This document shows positions 1 to 5,401 of a DNA stretch of 7,238 nt, in pieces. Each line of letters starts with the position of its first letter. Positions within the stretch are counted from its first letter, which is position 1. The notes under the pieces are model-generated. The model did not search any database, was not told the DNA's origin, and was given only the letters and a program-made list of their open reading frames with translations. The stretch lies in contig DATLYT010000120.1 of the NCBI GenBank assembly GCA_035574455.1, positions 1 to 7,238 on the forward strand, written 5' to 3'. This DNA is from DATLYT01 sp035574455. GTDB taxonomy: Bacteria; Bacteroidota; Ignavibacteria; UBA10030. A program made the position numbers and the translations under genes.

Positions 1-374
1 ACCTGTTTCGCCGCGTCAAGATTGCCCGCACGATCGAGCACTTGTGTCGCTTCGATGCTCGAGGTATAGTTACCCAACTCCACCACATCGAAGCCGCGGG
101 CGCGTAGATAATCGGTCAGGCGTTGCGCGAGTTTCGGTTGACCTGAGCCGTTCAGCACATCGAGCTGAATGGCTCTTGCCCTTCCTCCAACCACAAGCTC
201 CGGCTCGCCTGTCGTGCTGAATATACTTCGTGCAACAACGTAGAGGAGAAGGAGAACCGGAGGAACAACGGCGATCGGCAACAATCGCTTCCAGAACGGA
301 CGGGAGGAATCGGGCTGATGTTGCGGCGAAGATTCGGCTGTGGATGTATGTGGCCCGGTCGATAAATCCTTCAT
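1..374 (-). CDS. LytR C-terminal (LytR_C) domain membrane protein, 3' end beyond window
   Basis: Translating the minus strand from the ATG at 372-374 gives 124 open codons that run off the left edge, so the C-terminus is missing. Residues 1-30 are polar (Ser, His, Pro, Gln rich) and end in a basic FWKR. Residues 31-48 form one hydrophobic membrane segment rich in Leu, Val and Pro. From about residue 69 the chain matches the start of a LytR_C domain: a beta strand IQLDVLNGSG with the VxNGSG motif, then a helix (LAQRLTDYLRARGF) and a strand (DVVELGNY). The predicted topology is a short cytoplasmic tail, one anchor and an outside domain. In LytR-CpsA-Psr proteins this domain accompanies cell-envelope polymer attachment, but here there is no catalytic LCP domain, so the function is unknown. 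The ribosome binding site is weak. The gene begins 30 bases after an intrinsic terminator, so its promoter is unclear. The GTG-started frame at 70-396 is a shadow of it. Confidence 0.78.
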   Translation of the reverse strand, partial: MKDLSTGPHTSTAESSPQHQPDSSRPFWKRLLPIAVVPPVLLLLYVVARSIFSTTGEPELVVGGRARAIQLDVLNGSGQPKLAQRLTDYLRARGFDVVELGNYTSSIEATQVLDRAGNLDAAKQ

Positions 375-404
375 GCAAACGTTCGTCGAATGACACCTGG
401 GTAC

Positions 405-450
405 AAAAATAACCGAGCAGACACGCCTGGAATGCTGGCGCCTGCTCGGT
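405..450 (-). terminator. intrinsic (Rho-independent) terminator
   Basis: Read on the minus strand, a 9-bp perfect stem ACCGAGCAG (450-442) pairs with CTGCTCGGT (420-412). A second inner stem CGCC/GGCG lies inside the loop. The hairpin is followed at once by the T-rich tract TATTTTT (411-405). It lies about 30 bases after the stop of the small exported protein gene. The plus strand has no T run after the hairpin, so termination is expected only for leftward transcription. Confidence 0.85.
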
Positions 451-479
451 CGAGACACTTCACACTGAACAACGGGGAA

Positions 480-971
480 TTAGCGATGGTCCTCGTATCG
501 ATCGATTCCGTAAAAGAAATTTTGGTTGCGATAATTGTTCAACCAGTACATCGGCGGAACTTGCCGAAACTGCAGTTGGAACCACATGTTCTCCGTCGGC
601 CGGTAGTTGAGTTGTGCGCGTGTAAGATACAGACCGCCGAGTTCGTTCGCGTTGCCAAACGAGCTGTACGGAGAGTGCATCAAACTGATGTCCGTCTGAA
701 GGTCGAGCACGTCAGAGAACTTGTACATCAGACTGTTCGTGTACACTCCCAACGAAAGGCCCTGTCCGCCAAAGCTCGTATAACTCAGGGAGTAACTGTG
801 GTGCATCGAAAGCTTGCTGAAATCCAACAAGCCCAACCATGGGTCGGAAACACCCGCCTTCAGCAACGACTCGCTCACCGGCGGGGCAGCATCAACCCTG
901 GATTTCAATTGAGCAAGAGATGAGAAGCAGACAGCCAAGCTTATGAGACTCACGATCAACACTCTTTTCAT
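480..971 (-). CDS. small exported protein of unknown function, beta-rich (possible outer-membrane protein)
   Basis: This 163-residue protein is not one I can name. It starts with a good signal peptide: MKR, a hydrophobic core to about residue 19, and a likely signal peptidase I site after SLA (residue 20). A Cys at residue 15 is preceded by LAV, which is a poor lipobox. The mature part alternates polar and hydrophobic residues in strand-like blocks (HSYSLSYTSF, LSLGVYTNSLMYKF, LDLQTDISLMHS, LYLTRAQLNYRP, MWFQLQFRQV) and ends in an Asn/Tyr/Arg-rich tail. This fits a small outer-membrane or periplasmic beta-structure, which is inference. The coding strand is supported by the signal peptide, an AGGAGGT site 7 bases before the ATG, an upstream sigma70-like promoter and a downstream terminator. 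Together these mark it as a single-gene transcription unit. The 177-codon open frame on the opposite strand has none of these. Confidence 0.85.
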   Translation of the reverse strand: MKRVLIVSLISLAVCFSSLAQLKSRVDAAPPVSESLLKAGVSDPWLGLLDFSKLSMHHSYSLSYTSFGGQGLSLGVYTNSLMYKFSDVLDLQTDISLMHSPYSSFGNANELGGLYLTRAQLNYRPTENMWFQLQFRQVPPMYWLNNYRNQNFFYGIDRYEDHR

Positions 972-978
972 TGCTCAG

Positions 979-985
979 ACCTCCT
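979..985 (-). promoter_or_regulatory. strong Shine-Dalgarno site
   Basis: The minus strand reads AGGAGGT, a full anti-16S match, with 7 bases before the ATG at 969-971. It fixes the start of the small exported protein. It also shows that this organism uses Shine-Dalgarno initiation, unlike most Bacteroidetes proper. Confidence 0.88.
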
Positions 986-1016
986 GGGATAAAGGTGTAC
1001 TGATTCTCCCTTGTAG

Positions 1017-1045
1017 ATGGTACTTAAAACTCGAATGATTGTCAA
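1017..1045 (-). promoter_or_regulatory. sigma70-like promoter for the small exported protein gene
   Basis: On the minus strand a perfect -35 box TTGACA (1045-1040) is followed by exactly 17 bases and a -10 box TACCAT (1022-1017), which matches TATAAT at 4 of 6 positions. Transcription would start near 1010, leaving a leader of roughly 40 bases before the ATG at 971. The -35 box overlaps the TGA stop codon (1044-1042) of the upstream GlmU-like gene. The gene can therefore be expressed apart from the panC unit, although read-through is also possible. Only motif matching supports this. Confidence 0.55.
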
Positions 1046-1848
1046 GACTTCTGCTGAGCTGCAAGATGCCGAGCCTGGAGAATGTTGTACGCTTGCGCCA
1101 GCTGTTCCCGCGTATTCACTCCCTGAATCTCATCGACATGCGGTGCTTTGAAAGCCGCCACCGTCCAGTGGTGGTTCCAGAAGTATTCGAACACATCGGT
1201 CAGATAATATTCATTCTGAACGTTATGCGGGGCGATGTGGTTCAACCCGTCAAACAGCTTGTCTTTATGAAAAAGATAGATGCCGGAATTGATTTCCTTG
1301 ACCTTCAATTCTTCGGGAGAAGCGTCCCGATGCTCCACGATCTTCTCCACCGCACCCGTGCTATTGCGGATGATTCGTCCATAGCCCGTCGGGTCGTTGA
1401 CCTCTGCAGTCAGTATCGTCGCGACTGCTCCGGATGTATGATGAAGTCGCAACATTTCCTCAATGGTCTCTTTCGTCAAGAGGGGAACATCACCGGAGAG
1501 GACCAACACTTCACCTGAGAAGTCCTTCAACGCCTTTTCCGATTGTTGAACGGCGTGACCTGTGCCTAACTGCGGCTCTTGGACAACAAACTCGATTGCC
1601 GGGTGAGTGTTTTTGAGGTACGCCATCACACTTTCGCGCTGGAACCCGACAATGGCGATGATCCGTACAGACCCTAACGCGACGGCAAGGTCGGCGACGT
1701 AATGAATCATCGGCTTCCCCATCAATTCGAACATCACTTTTGCCCGGTCCGGCTCCTTCATGCGTGTCCCCTTGCCCGCCGCCATGATGACCGTCGCGAA
1801 ATTGTTTCGTATGTTGGACGAAGCCGACACTCGTTCTGTTCCTCTCAC
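1042..1848 (-). CDS. GlmU-like monofunctional sugar-1-phosphate nucleotidyltransferase (UDP-GlcNAc pyrophosphorylase domain)
   Basis: This 268-residue protein has the complete uridylyltransferase fold of GlmU, which makes UDP-GlcNAc from UTP and GlcNAc-1-phosphate for peptidoglycan and lipopolysaccharide. Visible motifs are the nucleotide loop MAAGKGTRM (22-30) with a following Lys at 37, QLGTGHA (93-99), the metal-binding SGDVPLL (118-124, D120), GYGRI (155-159), EINSGIY (185-191), NEYYLTDV (212-219) and GVN (243-245, N245 as second metal ligand). The left-handed beta-helix acetyltransferase domain, about 200 residues in bifunctional GlmU, is absent. The acetylation step would need another protein, or the substrate may be a different sugar phosphate. 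The first codon is GTG at 1848 and overlaps the panC stop as GTGA, implying translational coupling. A second in-frame GTG at 1828-1830 has an AGAGGA site 9 bases upstream and gives an N-terminus closer to GlmU, so the true start may be six codons later. Confidence 0.88.
   Translation of the reverse strand: MRGTERVSASSNIRNNFATVIMAAGKGTRMKEPDRAKVMFELMGKPMIHYVADLAVALGSVRIIAIVGFQRESVMAYLKNTHPAIEFVVQEPQLGTGHAVQQSEKALKDFSGEVLVLSGDVPLLTKETIEEMLRLHHTSGAVATILTAEVNDPTGYGRIIRNSTGAVEKIVEHRDASPEELKVKEINSGIYLFHKDKLFDGLNHIAPHNVQNEYYLTDVFEYFWNHHWTVAAFKAPHVDEIQGVNTREQLAQAYNILQARHLAAQQKS
1840..1845 (-). promoter_or_regulatory. candidate ribosome binding site for an alternative GlmU-like start
   Basis: The minus strand reads AGAGGA with 9 bases to the in-frame GTG at 1828-1830. 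The upstream GTG at 1846-1848 has no Shine-Dalgarno match before it, only a coupled panC stop. This site therefore argues for the shorter, 262-residue form. Confidence 0.4.
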
Positions 1849-2699
1849 GATTGGACGTTGATGAGCATGTTGTCGATGAGCCGCGTCGAGCCGAAGCGTA
1901 CCGCGAGCAATGCCAAAACCGACGGCGGCTCGATCTGCTCGATTTCTTGAAACGTCTCCGGCCGAACAAACGCTACGTAATCGACCTGTGTGGGATTGCC
2001 GCTTGCGATCAAGCTCAGCATTTCAGACCGGAGCTTCTCAACAGACCGCTCGCCGGCCTGAATGCGTCGTTCGGCAAGTTGAAGCGATTTGAAGAGGACT
2101 GTCGCGTTGGCACGCTCGGTGGGACTTAAATACACATTCCGCGAACTCATCGCCAGCCCGTCCGGCTCGCGAACAATGGGGGCGACGTGGATGACAACAT
2201 CGAGATTTAACTCTTGCACCATCTTCCGGACGATGAATGCCTGCTGAGCGTCTTTCTGTCCGAATACAGCGACATGTGGCTTCGTGATATTTAAGAGCTT
2301 CATCACAACGGTCGTAACACCGCGAAAGTGCGTAGGCCGGAATTTCCCCTCCAACACCTTTGAGACATTCTCAACTTCGACATAGGTTGCGTATCCCTCC
2401 GGATACATCTCGCGAACATCGGGACAGAACAGAACGTCGGAGCCGGCACGGGTAGCAAGCGTACGGTCATGCTCGAAATCGCGCGGATATCGCTCAAAGT
2501 CTTCGCCCGGGCCAAATTGTGTTGGGTTAACAAAGATCGTAGTGATAACAACGTCGGAAATTCCGCGCGCCGTTTCGATGAGGCTGATGTGTCCGGCATG
2601 CAGGTAGCCCATCGTGGGAACAACCCCAACGCGCTTTCCACTCAAGCGCACTTGCTCGGACAATTTCTGCATTTCGCGTATGGTGGTGATGATTTGCAT
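1845..2699 (-). CDS. panC: pantothenate synthetase (pantoate--beta-alanine ligase)
   Basis: PanC joins pantoate and beta-alanine with ATP, through a pantoyl-adenylate, to make pantothenate, the precursor of coenzyme A, in the cytoplasm. At 284 residues it is full length for the family. Conserved elements in order: PTMGYLHAGH (28-37, the HxGH ATP motif with H34 and H37), FVNPTQFGPGEDFERYPR (56-73), FRGVTTVV (125-132), FGQKDAQQ (146-153) and the KMSKS-like loop REPDGLAMSSRN (177-188), then a C-terminal domain ending in RLIDN. The ATG start gives the usual N-terminus MQIITTIREM. There is no Shine-Dalgarno match upstream. A TAGATTTA about 10 bases before the ATG resembles the Bacteroidetes -7 element TAnnTTTG, but no matching -33 box is seen. 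The gene follows a 231-base gap with palindromes and heads a two-gene unit with the GlmU-like gene. No panB or panD is in the window. Confidence 0.97.
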   Translation of the reverse strand: MQIITTIREMQKLSEQVRLSGKRVGVVPTMGYLHAGHISLIETARGISDVVITTIFVNPTQFGPGEDFERYPRDFEHDRTLATRAGSDVLFCPDVREMYPEGYATYVEVENVSKVLEGKFRPTHFRGVTTVVMKLLNITKPHVAVFGQKDAQQAFIVRKMVQELNLDVVIHVAPIVREPDGLAMSSRNVYLSPTERANATVLFKSLQLAERRIQAGERSVEKLRSEMLSLIASGNPTQVDYVAFVRPETFQEIEQIEPPSVLALLAVRFGSTRLIDNMLINVQS

Positions 2700-2719
2700 C
2701 TAACGCAGATAAATCTAAG

Positions 2720-2756
2720 GGCTACCATAATGACGCCGCTATCGCGGCTACAATAA
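2720..2756. repeat. REP-like palindrome with flanking 11-bp direct repeats
   Basis: The plus strand has gccgc (2735-2739), a tatc loop, and gcggc (2744-2748), a perfect 5-bp GC stem. It is flanked by GGCTACCATAA (2720-2730) and GGCTACAATAA (2746-2756), direct repeats matching at 10 of 11 positions with a 26-base period. This looks like one full unit and part of a second unit of a dispersed extragenic repeat. It sits 20 to 57 bases upstream of panC. The repeat nature is inferred, because only one copy is visible in the window. Confidence 0.5.
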
Positions 2757-2788
2757 CTTTGTTTGGACCTGAATCTTACGTCTTTGAC

Positions 2789-2830
2789 ATCCTACCAACA
2801 TTTCGTCCCTACGGGACGATGAGGAAGGAT
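2789..2830. repeat. REP-like long imperfect inverted repeat
   Basis: The core is a perfect 7-bp inverted repeat, tcgtccc (2803-2809) and gggacga (2813-2819), around a 3-base loop. Outer pairing adds cat/atg next to the core and atcct (2789-2793) with aggat (2826-2830). No T-run follows on either strand, so it is not a standard terminator. The layout resembles REP or RAYT-type extragenic palindromes. It lies between arginase and panC, where it could affect mRNA end stability. No transposase gene is in the window. Confidence 0.5.
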
Positions 2831-2930
2831 AACCCTTGCCGAATCTCGAGCACTCCGTAGTCCGCCACAGACGGGGATACAACATTCTTCTCCATCACAA
2901 TTTGCGGAATAACACTTTTTGAGATGGCTT

Positions 2931-3833
2931 CTAAATAATTTTTTTCCCAAATCCCGATTGGATCAATTCGACGGCGAACTCAGCAGACTGGTTCCGGTTG
3001 TCCAAAATCGGATTGACCTCGACAACCTCCAGTGAGGACATTCGGCCTGCTTCGTTCAGCGTTTCCATAATCAAATGCGCCTCGCGATAGTTCAGCCCGC
3101 CCTTGACCGGCGTGCCGACCCCCGGTGCAACAGAGGGGTCCACCGCATCGAGGTCGAGGCTGACGTGGAGAAAATCCACATCCCTCAGTTTTCTAAGAGC
3201 CTTGGTGATAACGACCGCCATCCCATGCTTATCAATCTCCTCCATGGTAAAGATGTTAATTCCCTGCTTCTTGATGAGTGCTCGTTCGCCCGGGTCAAGC
3301 TCCCGTGTTGCAATCAGCGCAACATGTTCAGGTCGAACTTTGTTCGAATCGCCTCCAATCGACGTAAGCTCTAACGCACCAAAACCGAGTGCAGCGGCCA
3401 GCGGCATACCATGGATATTGCCGGAGGGCGTAGTTTCATCCGTATTCAAATCTCCATGCGCGTCGATCCAGAGGATTCCGACTTTTTTATTTGTCTTTGC
3501 GCAAGCCGACGCCAATCCCCCGATCGTTCCAATCGCAATGGAATGATCGCCGCCGAGGACGAGCGGAAAGCCGCCGCTCAGAACAATCTTCTCCACTTTG
3601 CTGGCGAGGAGGGTACAGGCACGGACAATTTCTGGAAGGTATTTGAGTTTCTCGTTGCGGATTTTTTGTTGCTCGGGGGCTTTGACGGGGATGTCCCCTT
3701 CATCGATAACGGTGTGGCCGAGAGCGCGGAGTTTTTCGGCAACGCCTGCAATGCGCAGCGCGGACGGCCCCATATCGACCCCTCGACGGCCTGCGCCGAG
3801 GTCCATCGGAACACCGAGGATATGGATCTTCAT
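2931..3833 (-). CDS. rocF: arginase (manganese ureohydrolase)
   Basis: Arginase hydrolyses L-arginine to ornithine and urea in the cytoplasm. This 300-residue protein is the usual length for bacterial arginases of the Bacillus type. All binuclear manganese ligands are visible: H97 in GGDHS (94-98), D124, H126 and D128 in DAHGDLN (124-130), and D227 and D229 in SLDLDAVDP (225-233). The substrate-binding SGNIHGMPLA (137-146, with H141) and E272 in EVVEVNP favour arginase over agmatinase, which lacks this exact loop. The ATG has AGGA 5 bases upstream. The gene starts 20 bases after accD, so it probably shares that transcript. The end, SGFGKKII, is normal for the family. The last codons contain a run of seven A (2939-2945 on the complement), noted under findings. 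Its presence suggests arginine catabolism or polyamine supply. No other rocF-pathway gene is present here. Confidence 0.94.
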   Translation of the reverse strand: MKIHILGVPMDLGAGRRGVDMGPSALRIAGVAEKLRALGHTVIDEGDIPVKAPEQQKIRNEKLKYLPEIVRACTLLASKVEKIVLSGGFPLVLGGDHSIAIGTIGGLASACAKTNKKVGILWIDAHGDLNTDETTPSGNIHGMPLAAALGFGALELTSIGGDSNKVRPEHVALIATRELDPGERALIKKQGINIFTMEEIDKHGMAVVITKALRKLRDVDFLHVSLDLDAVDPSVAPGVGTPVKGGLNYREAHLIMETLNEAGRMSSLEVVEVNPILDNRNQSAEFAVELIQSGFGKKII

Positions 3834-3853
3834 ACATGTCCTATAACGATGTC

Positions 3854-4696
3854 TTAACCCTGAATTAATCGAAGCATCTTGGCTATCGTTGCCCGCAGGT
3901 CTTTTCGGGGAACGACAAGGTCGACAAACCCCTTATCCATCAAGAATTCAGCGCGCTGAAACCCTTTCGGTAAATCTTTCCCCACTGCTTGTTTGATAAC
4001 GCGCGGCCCCGCAAAGCCGATGAGCGCTCCGGGCTCGGCGATGTGTACATCACCTAACATGGCATAGCTCGCTGTCACACCACCGGTTGTCGGATCGGTG
4101 AGCACGGAGATGTACGGAATCCCGGCATGGGCAAGCTGGGCAAGCTTGGCACTCGTTTTCGCCAATTGCATCAGCGAAAGGGCACTCTCCATCATACGGG
4201 CTCCACCGCTCGATGAAATGATAATGACCGGCAGCTCCTTCTTCAAGGCGACGTCGATGAGTCGGCTGATCTTTTCCCCCACAACCGAGCCCATGCTACC
4301 ACCGATGAACGCAAAATCCATACACGCGATTGCAACCGGGATTTCCTCGATGCTACCGGTACCGGTGCGAATGGCATCCATCAACGACGTTTTGCGGATC
4401 GTCTCCTCCAACCGCACACTGTACGGTTTTGTATCGACGAAATTCAACACGTCGACCGACCGCATCTTTTTGTCCATCTCCTTGAAACTCCCCTCATCCA
4501 GTAAAATGGCAAAGTACTCTTTACTCCCGATGCGGAAATGGGTGTTGCACTTGGGGCAGCAGTAGAAATTCTGTTCGAGCTGTTTTCGGTGGATGATTTC
4601 ATTACAACCGGTGCATTTCGTCCATAAACCGTCGGGAATCTCTTTTTTCTGCACTTCCGGGGAAATGCCTTCTTTTGACCGTCTGAACCAAGCCAT
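3854..4696 (-). CDS. accD: acetyl-CoA carboxylase carboxyltransferase subunit beta
   Basis: AccD forms, with AccA, the carboxyltransferase that moves CO2 from carboxybiotin to acetyl-CoA, giving malonyl-CoA for fatty acid synthesis. The 280-residue chain is typical. An N-terminal four-cysteine zinc ribbon is complete (C28, C31, C47, C50, spaced CxxC and CxxC). The crotonase-like carboxyltransferase core follows, with SSSGGARMMES (161-171), DPTTGGVTASYAMLGD (201-216) and AEPGALIGFAGPRVI (220-234), the conserved acyl-CoA and oxyanion-hole regions. The start ATG at 4694-4696 gives the common MAWFRR N-terminus but has no good Shine-Dalgarno site. It lies 12 bases after the tsaB stop, so coupling to that gene is likely. 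No accA is in the window. Confidence 0.97.
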   Translation of the reverse strand: MAWFRRSKEGISPEVQKKEIPDGLWTKCTGCNEIIHRKQLEQNFYCCPKCNTHFRIGSKEYFAILLDEGSFKEMDKKMRSVDVLNFVDTKPYSVRLEETIRKTSLMDAIRTGTGSIEEIPVAIACMDFAFIGGSMGSVVGEKISRLIDVALKKELPVIIISSSGGARMMESALSLMQLAKTSAKLAQLAHAGIPYISVLTDPTTGGVTASYAMLGDVHIAEPGALIGFAGPRVIKQAVGKDLPKGFQRAEFLMDKGFVDLVVPRKDLRATIAKMLRLIQG

Positions 4697-4708
4697 AGGC
4701 GTTTTTCT

Positions 4709-5401
4709 CTACGTGTGGAAAGAGGTCTGTTTCGTGAGTACAACAAAATCCTTGAGGTACATCGGCTCCGTCGATGCGAGATCGGAAAATTCTTTTGCGA
4801 GGAATTTCTTTATCCCGACTGTCGCTACCGTCGACGCATGACAATAGTCAAGCATGGGCTGAACAGTCAACGAGCTTCCGACCGCCTGCGAGAGATGCTT
4901 CGTTCGATCTGTGATCAGCAGCGCACCCGGCATGGAACGAAGCTTTCGTACAAGCTCTTCTTCGCTGAAGACAGAGACCTCTTCATCGTTCTGAGTCAGT
5001 CCCTCGCGGATGGAATAGGTCGCAACGTAATAATCGTTCCGTTTCGCATCGACCGCTATGACAAGCTGTGAACTGCTCACACCGCGCATCGCCACATCGG
5101 CTGCGATAGCATCGAACGTGGGGACGGCCAGCAACGGTTTCTCAAGTGCGTAACAGAGGCCCTTGGCACTACTTAAACCGATACGCAATCCCGTGAACGA
5201 ACCGGGACCGACGGAAACAGCGATTGCCGAGAGGTCTTCAAGTGTCATGGTTGCTTCTCGAATGACGTCGTTCACCAACGTCAGCAGTTTCTCGGAGTGA
5301 ATATGTTCTTCGATCACAGCCCGCTCAACACTCCACCCCTCATCACTCACCACCGCCACGCCACAAACCGCTGTGGACGTTTCGAGACCGAGCACGGTCA
5401 T
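4709..5401 (-). CDS. tsaB: tRNA t6A37 threonylcarbamoyltransferase complex subunit TsaB
   Basis: TsaB is the non-catalytic scaffold that pairs with TsaD and binds TsaE to place the threonylcarbamoyl group on A37 of tRNAs reading ANN codons. The 230-residue length is typical. It has the ASKHA-fold signatures of the family: LGLETST (4-10) at the N-terminus, HSEKLL near residue 35, and the hallmark VGPGSFTGLRIG motif at about 64-75 followed by SSAKGL. Later come DAKRNDYYVATY and EPMYLKD near the C-terminus. The ATG overlaps the tsaE stop as ATGA, and AAGAGG lies 7 bases upstream of it, inside tsaE. TsaD and the threonylcarbamoyl-AMP synthase are not in the window. Confidence 0.96.
   Translation of the reverse strand: MTVLGLETSTAVCGVAVVSDEGWSVERAVIEEHIHSEKLLTLVNDVIREATMTLEDLSAIAVSVGPGSFTGLRIGLSSAKGLCYALEKPLLAVPTFDAIAADVAMRGVSSSQLVIAVDAKRNDYYVATYSIREGLTQNDEEVSVFSEEELVRKLRSMPGALLITDRTKHLSQAVGSSLTVQPMLDYCHASTVATVGIKKFLAKEFSDLASTEPMYLKDFVVLTKQTSFHT

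Larger units (their letters stand above)
2700..2930. other. intergenic gap between arginase and panC
   Basis: This 231-base stretch has no convincing gene on either strand. It holds the two palindromic elements at 2720-2756 and 2789-2830. I found no clear intrinsic terminator for arginase and no convincing -35/-10 pair for panC, although one of each would be expected here. Positions 2831-2930 contain a -1 frame continuing from the arginase end (see findings) but no start codon with a ribosome binding site. Confidence 0.6.

Noticed and set aside
70..396. 108-codon minus-strand frame starting at a GTG
   Set aside because: It is out of frame with the LytR_C protein, which shows a clear membrane segment and domain motif. 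The product here is Arg/Cys/Ser rich and unlike a real protein.
390..923. 177-codon open frame on the plus strand, opposite the small exported protein
   Set aside because: It is longer than the minus-strand gene but has no ribosome binding site or recognisable domain, and its composition is Arg/Val/His rich as expected of an antisense shadow. The minus strand has a signal peptide, promoter, Shine-Dalgarno site and terminator.
954..971. Lipoprotein signal in the small exported protein (Cys15)
   Set aside because: The residues before the Cys are LAV, where Gly, Ala or Ser is expected at -1, and a better signal peptidase I site follows at residue 20.
1511..1969. 152-codon minus-strand frame across the panC/GlmU-like junction
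   Set aside because: It overlaps two well-supported genes in another frame and encodes a very Arg-rich sequence typical of a shadow.
2700..2760. Sigma70-like promoter TTGTAG-N18-TATGGT upstream of panC
   Set aside because: The boxes match the consensus at only about 3 and 4 of 6 positions and lie inside the repeat, which is too weak to annotate.
2735..2830. The two palindromes as intrinsic terminators for arginase
   Set aside because: Neither hairpin is followed by a T-run on the minus strand, so the standard terminator pattern is not met.
2821..2930. Possible 28-residue peptide starting MEKNVVSPSV on the minus strand
   Set aside because: There is no good ribosome binding site before its ATG and it ends within a palindrome. 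It is kept only as part of the arginase -1 frame observation.
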